From contig DIEW01000026.1 in NCBI GenBank assembly GCA_002418825.1, positions 1,490 to 12,380 on the forward strand: 10,891 nt of DNA. The letters run 5' to 3'. Shown in pieces: positions 1 through 4,836 of this stretch (within the stretch, counting starts at the first letter, position 1; each line of letters opens with the position of its first letter). The position numbers and the translations under genes are program-made. The stretch comes from Syntrophaceae bacterium UBA5764 (GTDB lineage: Bacteria > Desulfobacterota > Syntrophia > Syntrophales > Smithellaceae). The notes beneath the pieces are model-generated. The model searched no databases. It had not been told where the DNA came from and saw nothing but the letters and a program-made list of their open reading frames with translations.

Positions 1-22
1 TCGAGTCCGCGCTGGGGAGCCA
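1..22 (+). tRNA. 3' end of a tRNA, probably tRNA-Asn (cut by window edge)
   Basis: The first 22 bases read as a tRNA 3' end: T-loop remainder TCGAGT (1-6), T-stem 3' strand CCGCG (7-11), acceptor 3' strand CTGGGGA (12-18), discriminator G (19) and encoded CCA (20-22). The matching 5' acceptor strand would be TCCCCAG. A U1-A72 pair with a G discriminator is typical of bacterial tRNA-Asn and tRNA-Gln, but tRNA-Gln usually begins UGGGG, so Asn is the better guess. The anticodon lies outside the window, so the identity is inferred. An intrinsic terminator starts two bases later. Confidence 0.8.
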
Positions 23-23
23 A

Positions 24-61
24 AAACAAAAAGCCCGTTTTGTAAAACGGGCTTTTTGTTT
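24..61 (+). terminator. Rho-independent terminator of the tRNA
   Basis: This is a perfect 18-bp inverted repeat (24-41 pairing with 44-61). Its GC core is GCCCG/CGGGC, and the A-run on the left pairs with the T-run TTTTTGTTT on the right. The sequence has A-tracts and T-tracts on both sides, so it could also work in the reverse direction. Confidence 0.92.
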
Positions 62-148
62 GATGTTTCCGAGTAATTTTTCTTTGTTGGTTGATATTGA
101 TAAATAAAGCGGACGATTTTGTTCATTCTGCCCCCATAAATGATTGCA

Positions 149-177
149 TTGACAAGAAAAAATCCTTTTGTTAAACT
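149..177 (+). promoter_or_regulatory. Sigma70-type promoter for the STAS-like gene
   Basis: TTGACA (149-154) is a perfect -35 box, followed by a 17-bp spacer and TAAACT (172-177), which matches the -10 consensus at 4 of 6 positions. Transcription would start near 184, giving a short leader of about 35 nt that contains the Shine-Dalgarno sequence. Confidence 0.65.
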
Positions 178-219
178 CAACTATCATAGGTTGAAAAAAT
201 AACGGTATGGAGGTAAATT

Positions 220-603
220 ATGTCTTCAGTAATGCCTGAATTTATCGATCATAACGGCAAAAAGATTTTTTATCTGAATTTTTCTCACATGGCAAAAAAT
301 GATATACCTGTTTTTATGGAAGAGGCAAAAAAAATGGTATCCTCCAACCCTCCTCGTTCTGTTTTATTTCTAGCCGATGTATATAAAATGAGCTTCGATA
401 AAACAACAGTTAAACATTTTGTTGAGTTTTTTAAATTTACCAAGACATATACGCAAAAAACAGCGGTTATTGGCTTGGATAGTATAAAGAAGACACTATA
501 TGAAGCAGTTCTTGTTCTCTCCGGCAGGGGCAGCGAAAATATAAGGGTATTCGACGGCCACAATGCGGAAACAAAAGCCAAAGATTGGCTAACGGTAATT
601 TAG
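220..603 (+). CDS. STAS/SpoIIAA-like small protein
   Basis: The predicted product is a 127-residue cytoplasmic protein with no signal peptide or membrane segment. Its order of elements suits a STAS-like alpha/beta fold: a strand (KIFYLNFS, about 14-21), a helix, a strand with small residues (SVLFLADV, about 47-54), a helix, a strand (TAVIGL, about 81-86), a helix and a final IRVFD strand (about 108-112) before a C-terminal helix ending in DWLTV. Similar short STAS-like proteins are common and mostly uncharacterised. The FDxxTVKHFVEFF stretch followed by a conserved-looking 'AVIGL' strand is the main reason for the assignment. There is no obvious phosphorylatable anti-anti-sigma Ser in a DLSG-type loop, so a classical SpoIIAA switch is unlikely. 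The ATG at 220 has GGAGG at 209-213. It has its own promoter and is monocistronic. The family call is moderately sure and the function is unknown. Confidence 0.75.
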   Translation: MSSVMPEFIDHNGKKIFYLNFSHMAKNDIPVFMEEAKKMVSSNPPRSVLFLADVYKMSFDKTTVKHFVEFFKFTKTYTQKTAVIGLDSIKKTLYEAVLVLSGRGSENIRVFDGHNAETKAKDWLTVI

Positions 604-921
604 CGTATCATAATATAAAGTTATAAGATTAATATTAGTATATCGTCTTATTATCGTCATGTTTTGCTAGATGACGGGAATTATATTTTTTCCTTTATTT
701 GTTTTTGAAACATATCATTGTTGGCGCTTGTAGTTGGTTTTTGCCTGTCCAACGTTGATTAACCTTATTTTCTTGATGGACCCCCCTTTTTTGTGGGGTA
801 TATTTTCACGCAAAGAGAATAATATGGATAAGATTAATGATTAATATGTTTAGGAAAAAGTTACTATTTAGAGTTGATGCATATCATAATGTGAGCAGAA
901 AATTGCGAAGGAGCTATATTT
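604..921. other. 318-bp AT-rich intergenic region with two weak hairpins
   Basis: No gene was found here. A 7-bp stem (TCGTCAT 654-660 with ATGACGG 671-677, ending in a G-T pair) is followed within about 10 bases by a T-rich run (684-690), so it may weakly terminate the upstream gene. A second small stem, ACCCC (780-784) with GGGGT (795-799), has TATATTTT after it. A possible weak promoter for the next gene is TTACTA (861-866), an 18-bp spacer and CATAAT (885-890). The 9-mer TATCATAAT occurs at 606-614 and 882-890. Confidence 0.4.
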
Positions 922-1287
922 GTGATTGAGCAATGGATTAAAGAAATCAAAGAACAATGCGCACCGGAAGAATTGGGTATGATTCTCGTGCATAACGGTA
1001 TCGTACGGGCGACGTCCAAGAACGGGGGAAAAGTGGTTACAATGAGAACGGTGTATGATCGGTCCAAACTTAATAAAACGATTGTTGCTTTAAAAAAGAA
1101 AGAGGGCATTGCTGATATTAGAGCGTGGATTAACGAAGGTGTTTTGCAAATTGGAGACGATATCATGAAAGTCTGTGTTGCTGGGCGTTTTCGGAAGGAT
1201 GTTTTACCTGTTTTCCAGGAGCTGCTGAGCATAATAAAAACTGATATAATCACGGAAGAAGAATTACAATCCAGCAATGCGCTCTGA
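922..1287 (+). CDS. MoaE-like protein with incomplete catalytic residues
   Basis: The product is 121 residues and resembles the core of MoaE, the large subunit of molybdopterin synthase, which adds sulfur to precursor Z during molybdenum cofactor synthesis. Matching landmarks are the early G-x-V-R element (HNGIVRA, R29, equivalent to R39 of E. coli MoaE), the EGVLQIGDD turn (72-80) in place of 'GELxxGDE', and the helix carrying K106, which aligns with catalytic K119. The second catalytic lysine (K126) aligns with E113, and the His of the HR pair (H103) aligns with F90, R104 being kept as R91. It is also shorter than the roughly 150-residue E. coli MoaE. No moaD, moaC or other cofactor gene is nearby. 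The start is GTG at 922 with AAGGAG at 908-913; the first in-frame ATG would delete 19 residues. The fold is likely, but synthase activity is doubtful. Confidence 0.75.
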   Translation: MIEQWIKEIKEQCAPEELGMILVHNGIVRATSKNGGKVVTMRTVYDRSKLNKTIVALKKKEGIADIRAWINEGVLQIGDDIMKVCVAGRFRKDVLPVFQELLSIIKTDIITEEELQSSNAL

Positions 1288-1296
1288 GTTGCTGGA
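1270..1296 (+). repeat. Inverted repeat over the stop codon of the MoaE-like gene
   Basis: An 8-bp stem, TCCAGCAA (1270-1277) with TTGCTGGA (1289-1296), surrounds an 11-nt loop that includes the TGA stop. There is no T-run after it, so termination would be weak. It may instead act as a 3'-end stabilising hairpin. Confidence 0.4.
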
Positions 1297-1318
1297 AATT
1301 ATCCTGAGCGTTATTTGA

Positions 1319-1347
1319 TTGACAGATGAAAATGTTTGCTTTATACT
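1319..1347 (+). promoter_or_regulatory. Sigma70-type promoter for the rnk-like gene
   Basis: TTGACA (1319-1324), a 17-bp spacer and TATACT (1342-1347). Transcription would begin near 1354, leaving a leader of about 120 nt before the ATG at 1474. I found no convincing riboswitch-like pairing in that leader. It is one of four promoters in the window with identical boxes and spacing. Confidence 0.8.
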
Positions 1348-1473
1348 CATGTCGAAAACTAATAAAAATACCTGCCATTTATCTGGTAAAGCGGGAAATT
1401 TGAGTAGTTGTTGACGTCCCGGCGGAAATCATCTTAACGGAAAATCAATAAAAGTGTTTAAGGAAAATATAAT

Positions 1474-1890
1474 ATGTCACAGCGGGTTATTTATATCACA
1501 GAATTTGACATGGATCGTCTGCTGGCTCTGATAGAGGGCATGAGGAGTAACAATACCAAGCCCAAAGCAAATCTTGATTTACTGGAACGGGAACTTTACA
1601 GGGCGAAGCTAGTTGAGCCGCAGGATGTGCCGCATGATGTTATAACAATGAATTCAAAGGTATGCATTAAAGATATGCAGTCGGGAGAAAAAACAACCTA
1701 TTGTGTTGTTTTCCCTTCCGATGCCAATATTACTAAAAACAAACTTTCGGTTTTAGCACCTATGGGTATGGCTCTTCTCGGATATAGAAAAGGTGATATA
1801 ATCGAATGGAAAGTTCCTTCCGGTGCAAAAAAAATCAAGGTTGAGGAAATCGTATATCAGCCGGAAGCCTCCGGCGACTTCCATCTGTGA
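1474..1890 (+). CDS. Rnk/GreA-family transcription factor-like protein
   Basis: The product is 138 residues, matching Rnk (regulator of nucleoside diphosphate kinase) in length and layout. A short N-terminal helical segment (about 7-45, ITEFDMDRLLALIEG and LDLLERELYRAKLV) is followed by a GreA/GreB C-terminal FKBP-like domain (about 50-128). That domain carries the family signature KLSVLAPMGMALLGYRKGD (90-108) and a WKVPSG turn. Rnk binds RNA polymerase near the secondary channel and competes with GreA, GreB and DksA. Its N-terminal coiled coil is shorter than that of GreA and it lacks transcript-cleavage activity. This protein likewise has the short N-terminus, so cleavage stimulation is unlikely. 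AAGGA at 1460-1464 precedes the ATG. The gene is alone under its own promoter and faces the dodecin gene tail to tail. Confidence 0.85.
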   Translation: MSQRVIYITEFDMDRLLALIEGMRSNNTKPKANLDLLERELYRAKLVEPQDVPHDVITMNSKVCIKDMQSGEKTTYCVVFPSDANITKNKLSVLAPMGMALLGYRKGDIIEWKVPSGAKKIKVEEIVYQPEASGDFHL

Positions 1891-1918
1891 AAGATACTGC
1901 TTTGCAAGAGAAAGTAAA

Positions 1919-1955
1919 ACAGCAGGCCTATATTTTACGAAAATAAGCCTGCTGT
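1919..1955. terminator. Hairpin terminator between convergent genes
   Basis: A 9-bp perfect stem, ACAGCAGGC (1919-1927) with GCCTGCTGT (1947-1955), encloses a second 6-bp stem, TATTTT/AAAATA (1931-1936 with 1940-1945). Read on the - strand it is followed by GTTTTACTTT, a fair T-tract, so it suits the dodecin gene better. On the + strand no T-run follows. Confidence 0.7.
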
Positions 1956-1992
1956 AAGCTGATGATGCTGTTAATCTTTAAAAATTTTTGAT

Positions 1993-2199
1993 TTATCCCT
2001 TGTATTTGAAAGAGACTCTCAATTTTGCTCGATATTCAACAACTTTACCATCTTCAATTCTCATATCGAGTTCTTTTACTTCGGCAACTCTTAGGTCTTC
2101 CAAGGTTTTTGCTGCTGTTTCCACCGCTTTTTTTGCCGCGTCTTCCCAGGATTTATCGCTACTGCCGATAATTTCGATTACCTTATAAATGCTACTCAT
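1993..2199 (-). CDS. Dodecin-family protein lacking the flavin-stacking Trp
   Basis: The product is 68 residues, the usual dodecin length, with the family's beta-alpha-beta-beta pattern: strand YKVIEIIGSS (5-14), helix SWEDAAKKAVETAAKTL (17-33), then strands LRVAEVKELDMRI (36-48) and KVVEYRAKLRVSFKY (52-66). Dodecins form hollow 12-mers that bind flavin dimers (riboflavin or FMN) in the cytoplasm. In characterised flavin dodecins a Trp in the 'WFEV' segment stacks on the isoalloxazine ring and a Gln in the following 'YQV' strand contacts it. Here those positions are V38 and R57, so classical flavin binding is in doubt although the fold is clear. The ATG has AGGAGG at 2205-2210. It has its own promoter (2282-2310) and a terminator at 1919-1955, so it is a complete monocistronic unit. 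Confidence 0.9.
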   Translation of the reverse strand: MSSIYKVIEIIGSSDKSWEDAAKKAVETAAKTLEDLRVAEVKELDMRIEDGKVVEYRAKLRVSFKYKG

Positions 2200-2281
2200 G
2201 TTTGCCTCCTTTCTTTTTAACTAACGATTAAAAATGAGACAACGACTAAAAACAATACTTCTTCTTTTTACGCTTGTACAA

Positions 2282-2310
2282 AGTATAGGAATATTAATTT
2301 TATCTGTCAA
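2282..2310 (-). promoter_or_regulatory. Sigma70-type promoter for the dodecin gene
   Basis: On the - strand, TTGACA (2310-2305), a 17-bp spacer and TATACT (2287-2282). Transcription would start near 2275, about 75 nt before the dodecin ATG. It lies between the end of the DUF3795 gene and the dodecin gene, making the dodecin gene independent of the unit upstream. Confidence 0.8.
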
Positions 2311-2385
2311 CGGAAAAAGGACGATGTGGCAATACAAAAGGGAAAAAAGAGAGTTAACTGATAAACATCTTTTATTTTTAAATAG

Positions 2386-2907
2386 CTACAATTTACCGTC
2401 CAGATTTTCCGATACATCTGTTTTACAATTTCGGCATCTTTGCGCGCCACGGAAAAGCGGTTTACCGCATGAAGGACAGTGGTAGCGCTCGCAGACTGAT
2501 CGCGCCCATTCAATACTTCCTTTTTGGTCACCGTAACGAGCCACTTTTTCCCGCCAAACAGGTATAGTGTTTTTCATTACCCTTCTTCCTGTAGCCAGAC
2601 TAAAGTTCTCAATCATAGCACAGGGCCAATCAGCGCACTGGTGGCAGGAATAAAATCCTTTATTTTTAACGCAATTTCTTATTGCGCAGAGACGACAATA
2701 ACCGTAGAGCTGTTTTGCCGGTGCTTCCTGCATGCAGCCCAAACATACAGTCTCATCCGGTTTTGTTCCATAAAGATTACCCATTGCCTTACGGAATTTT
2801 TCATTATTATCACGCGTGGCGATATAAACCCCGCAAACACCGCAATAAAGACCGCAGGGGGCCATTAAATCCTTATTTTTGACTTCTTCTTCGCTCCAGC
2901 CTTCCAT
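2386..2907 (-). CDS. DUF3795 Cys-rich protein with C-terminal zinc ribbon
   Basis: The product is 173 residues and soluble. The N-terminal part shows the DUF3795 pattern: APCGLYCGVC (C18, C22, C25), VCLGC (C55, C58), CRLCAIRNC (C71, C74, C79), and CHQCADWPC (C88, C91, C96). A C-terminal ribbon follows, CPSC (C144, C147) and CRNC (C158, C161), separated by about ten residues as in zinc ribbons. DUF3795 proteins are widespread in anaerobes and have no established function; the cysteines suggest binding of zinc or iron-sulfur clusters. The start at 2907 has AGGA about 9 nt upstream. A second possible ATG at residue 15, just before the conserved block, has AAGGA close to it. It lies 45 bp downstream of the ABM-type gene in the same direction, with no promoter seen between them, so the two are probably co-transcribed. 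Confidence 0.85.
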   Translation of the reverse strand: MEGWSEEEVKNKDLMAPCGLYCGVCGVYIATRDNNEKFRKAMGNLYGTKPDETVCLGCMQEAPAKQLYGYCRLCAIRNCVKNKGFYSCHQCADWPCAMIENFSLATGRRVMKNTIPVWREKVARYGDQKGSIEWARSVCERYHCPSCGKPLFRGAQRCRNCKTDVSENLDGKL

Positions 2908-2952
2908 AGGGTTTTCCTGCCGCTTTAAATAATTGCTCGTTACAAAAGATAA

Positions 2953-3258
2953 TTATTTTTTAGGCGTTATACCGGAGACCTCTTCGTACATTTCTATTAC
3001 CGGAGAACCGTCAAGCATCGGACCGATCTTACCAAAAAGAGCGGTAAAATGAGGAGTTGAACTGTGTTCCTTCAGAGATTCCTTGTCGGCATATTTTTCA
3101 TAGAAAAGGAATTTTCCCGCTTCTTTCTTGTGCCGGTGAAGCGTATACATGAGTGTTCCTTTTTCCGTTTCCACTTGAGGAATTATACTTTTCAGCGCCT
3201 GTTCAAATTCCTGCTCCATTCCCTCTTTTGCTTTCATTATCGCGACAACAACCAGCAT
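2953..3258 (-). CDS. ABM-domain protein, putative quinol monooxygenase (YgiN-like)
   Basis: The product is 101 residues, typical of single-domain antibiotic biosynthesis monooxygenase (ABM) proteins, which form a dimeric ferredoxin-like fold. The pattern fits: strand MLVVVAIMKAKEGMEQEFE, a helix to P27, then EKGTLMYTLHRHK (32-44), KFLFYEKYADKESLKEH (49-65), and HF at 70-71. Family members oxidise quinols or aromatic compounds without metal or cofactor, but many are uncharacterised. A longer reading back to 3354 is rejected because the promoter (3287-3315) lies inside it and GGAGG (3266-3270) sits just before two adjacent ATGs at 3261 and 3258. The second is chosen for its 7-nt spacing; the first would add one Met. 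It is the first gene of a likely two-gene unit with the DUF3795 gene. Confidence 0.88.
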   Translation of the reverse strand: MLVVVAIMKAKEGMEQEFEQALKSIIPQVETEKGTLMYTLHRHKKEAGKFLFYEKYADKESLKEHSSTPHFTALFGKIGPMLDGSPVIEMYEEVSGITPKK

Positions 3259-3286
3259 CATTGCGCCTCCTTTCTTCATTTTGGAG

Positions 3287-3315
3287 AGTATATGAAGAAA
3301 GAGCCGGTGTGTCAA
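3287..3315 (-). promoter_or_regulatory. Sigma70-type promoter for the ABM-DUF3795 unit
   Basis: On the - strand, TTGACA (3315-3310), a 17-bp spacer and TATACT (3292-3287). Transcription would start near 3280, only about 20 nt before the start codon. This placement decides the start of the ABM gene. Confidence 0.8.
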
Positions 3316-3348
3316 TCCAATATCCATAGATATATAAGACGGTCGCAA

Positions 3349-3387
3349 AGGCAACCCATGGCTGCCTGATATATAGGGTACCTATAT
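3349..3387 (-). terminator. Possible weak terminator hairpins after the fabG-like gene
   Basis: Two stems lie at the gene end. ATATAGG (3371-3377) pairs with CCTATAT (3381-3387) across the stop codon. On the - strand, AGGCAGCC pairs with GGTTGCCT (within 3349-3367, one G-U pair), followed by only a short T-run. Termination is plausible but weak. Confidence 0.3.
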
Positions 3388-4131
3388 TTTCATACCGCCG
3401 TCGCAGAAAATAACTTGTCCGGTAATGAAGGAACTTTCGTCAGACGCGAGAAACAGCGCCAGATTTGCAACATCATCAGGTGAGCCCTTGCGGTTCATGG
3501 GAACAAGAAAAGGCAGCATCGCGTCCATCTGCTTGATAGTTTCCGGAGGCATGTTCTTCATCATGTCTGTCCAGATCATTCCTGGAGCGATGGCGTTTAC
3601 ATTGACCCCTTTAGGTCCCAGCTCCTTAGCGGCGGTTTTGGTTATGCCAATTACCCCTGCTTTTGTGGCGGAGTAGTTGAGTTGACCGGCATTTCCCAGC
3701 GCGCTGGTGGAAGAGATGTTAATGATTTTTCCGTAACCTTTTTGACGCATGATGATTCCCGCACATTGTATTCCGTAAAAAACTCCGGTGAGATTGACGG
3801 CGACAACCTGATTCCATTGTTCATCTGTCATTTTATGAAGAATGGAGTCCCGCGTGATTCCGGCATTGTTTATCATGATATCCAAAGCACCGAATTCTTT
3901 CACTGCAGTATCTATCGCTTGTTGTACGACGGCGCGTGAGGCCACAGAACCGATCACGGCGATGGCTTTGCCTCCGTGTGCTTTAATTTTTTCTACCACA
4001 TTTTTCGCGTCCGCCTCGTTAACATCATTGACGACAATTTTGGCGCCTTCAGCGGCAAACCGCAGAACAATGCCCTCACCGATTCCTCGCCCTGAACCGG
4101 TAACCACAGCTACCTTGTCTTTTAATCTCAT
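3382..4131 (-). CDS. FabG-type short-chain dehydrogenase/reductase
   Basis: The product is 249 residues, the usual length for 3-oxoacyl-[acyl carrier protein] reductase and related 3-hydroxyacyl dehydrogenases. Classical SDR motifs are all present: nucleotide-binding TGSGRGIG (11-18), NNAG (88-91), N113, catalytic S140, Y153 and K157 (YSATK), and the PGMIWTDM segment after the active site. The end of the second strand is VVNDV with Asp at 36; an acidic residue there usually favours NAD(H) over NADPH. That would suit an oxidative 3-hydroxyacyl-CoA dehydrogenase as well as a biosynthetic FabG. The start is set at 4131, where MRLKDKVAVVTG begins after GAGGAGG (4137-4143); the reading frame runs back to 4161 but that start has no ribosome site. 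It is monocistronic, with a dyad inside its promoter that suggests repression. Substrate is unknown. Confidence 0.93.
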   Translation of the reverse strand: MRLKDKVAVVTGSGRGIGEGIVLRFAAEGAKIVVNDVNEADAKNVVEKIKAHGGKAIAVIGSVASRAVVQQAIDTAVKEFGALDIMINNAGITRDSILHKMTDEQWNQVVAVNLTGVFYGIQCAGIIMRQKGYGKIINISSTSALGNAGQLNYSATKAGVIGITKTAAKELGPKGVNVNAIAPGMIWTDMMKNMPPETIKQMDAMLPFLVPMNRKGSPDDVANLALFLASDESSFITGQVIFCDGGMKI

Positions 4132-4174
4132 TTTACCCTCCTCATGAAATAACATGACCAATATTTATCTTGGG

Positions 4175-4203
4175 TTCATAATTTAACCGTTCGGTAATTA
4201 CAA
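4175..4203 (-). promoter_or_regulatory. Promoter of the fabG-like gene with embedded operator-like dyad
   Basis: On the - strand, TTGTAA (4203-4198), a 17-bp spacer and TATGAA (4180-4175), each box matching consensus at 4 of 6 positions. The dyad ACCG-TT-CGGT (4186-4195) lies wholly within the spacer, where a bound repressor would block RNA polymerase. Its shape recalls operators of some TetR-family regulators that control acyl-CoA genes; that link is inference. Transcription would start near 4168. Confidence 0.5.
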
Positions 4204-4229
4204 TCAAAAGTTAATGTCTTCCAAAAATA

Positions 4230-4258
4230 TTTACTTTTTATTATCTTTAATTTTTAAT
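4230..4258 (+). promoter_or_regulatory. Possible promoter for the small helical protein gene
   Basis: TTTACT (4230-4235), a 17-bp spacer and TTTAAT (4253-4258), matching consensus at 4 and 5 of 6 positions. The region is very AT-rich, so chance matches are likely. Confidence 0.35.
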
Positions 4259-4303
4259 ATAGTGCGTTAAAAGCGAAACAAATAAGGAAAGGAAAAAGCA
4301 CCC

Positions 4304-4612
4304 ATGGATATCAAGATAACTATGCGGGAGATTTTTGATAAAGGTCTGGATCTTTCAAAAAAAACATACGAAAAAGCGAAAGAATTTGGGGAAATGGGCA
4401 TCACGCAGGTAGAAATCGTTACCATGCAGCACAAAATGGCCAAAGAAATAGGCAAGCTGGGAACTATTGCCTACCGGCATTTCTCTAAAGAAAAAACGTC
4501 TCTAAAAAAAGATGCCCGAGGCGTGCCCACGCTGGTGAAGAAAATATATAATATCGAACAAAAAATAAAACTCAAAGAAAACGAATTAAAAAAGAAAAAG
4601 GCTGGGAAATAA
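4304..4612 (+). CDS. Small Lys-rich helical protein of unknown function
   Basis: The product is 102 residues. I do not recognise a family. It looks almost entirely helical: an amphipathic N-terminal helix (about 3-30, REIFDKGLDLSKKTYEKAKEF), a central helix (about 33-60) and a highly charged C-terminal helix (about 76-100) very rich in Lys and Glu, a likely coiled coil. There are no cysteines, signal peptide or membrane segment. The net charge is clearly positive, so binding to nucleic acid or membrane surface is possible but unproven. A Shine-Dalgarno stretch (AAGGAAAGGA, 4284-4293) precedes the ATG. It is transcribed divergently from the fabG-like gene, and a possible tiny membrane ORF starts one base after its stop. 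Confidence 0.7.
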   Translation: MDIKITMREIFDKGLDLSKKTYEKAKEFGEMGITQVEIVTMQHKMAKEIGKLGTIAYRHFSKEKTSLKKDARGVPTLVKKIYNIEQKIKLKENELKKKKAGK

Positions 4613-4613
4613 T

Positions 4614-4727
4614 ATGTTTCCTCTGTATGTTTCACCTGAAACAATTAAAAATTTTAGAAGGGGATTATTTATAAGCCTCTTATATTTATTGCTTATCTGC
4701 TTTTTCGCGCGCGCAGGCCAGCGGTAA
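4614..4727 (+). CDS. Possible 37-residue single-pass membrane peptide
   Basis: An ATG one base after the stop of the upstream gene opens a 37-codon frame ending in TAA. Its residues 18-34 (LFISLLYLLLICFFARA) form a convincing hydrophobic segment preceded by two arginines. No clear Shine-Dalgarno is present, so translation would depend on coupling to the upstream gene. It may be a chance frame in AT-rich sequence. Confidence 0.25.
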   Translation: MFPLYVSPETIKNFRRGLFISLLYLLLICFFARAGQR

Positions 4728-4772
4728 TGCTTTTAATTCTCGTAAAAAATTAATGAACAAAAAAATATTGCC

Positions 4773-4810
4773 GAGAGAAACTGCCGCTAAAATAAGCGGC
4801 AGTTTCTCTC
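4773..4810. terminator. Strong bidirectional hairpin terminator
   Basis: This is a perfect 16-bp inverted repeat (4773-4788 with 4795-4810, core CTGCCGCT/AGCGGCAG) with a 6-nt AAAATA loop. It lies between the small helical gene and bfr, which face each other. On the - strand it is followed after a few bases by ATTTTTTT, so it should end bfr transcripts. On the + strand the tail is only TT. Confidence 0.85.
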
Positions 4811-4836
4811 TTGATAAACGACGATTTTAGAATACT

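Noticed and set aside
864..1277. 137-codon - strand frame opposite the MoaE-like gene
   Set aside because: The + strand frame has a good Shine-Dalgarno and a recognisable fold; the - strand product is low-complexity in Ser, Ile and Thr and has no support.
1355..1473. Riboswitch or leader attenuator before the rnk-like gene
   Set aside because: The 120-nt leader has no stable nested stems or terminator-antiterminator pair that I could find by eye.
2234..2485. + strand frame with a hydrophobic start (83 codons)
   Set aside because: It overlaps the dodecin promoter and the 3' end of the DUF3795 gene, has no ribosome site, and its later part is plainly the complement of the Cys-rich gene.
3262..3354. 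N-terminal extension of the ABM protein
   Set aside because: A strong promoter lies within it, and the ribosome site is at 3266-3270, so the extra 32 codons are upstream sequence.
4132..4161. N-terminal extension of the FabG-like protein
   Set aside because: The Shine-Dalgarno GAGGAGG at 4137-4143 falls inside it, and SDR homologues start at MRLKDK-like sequences.
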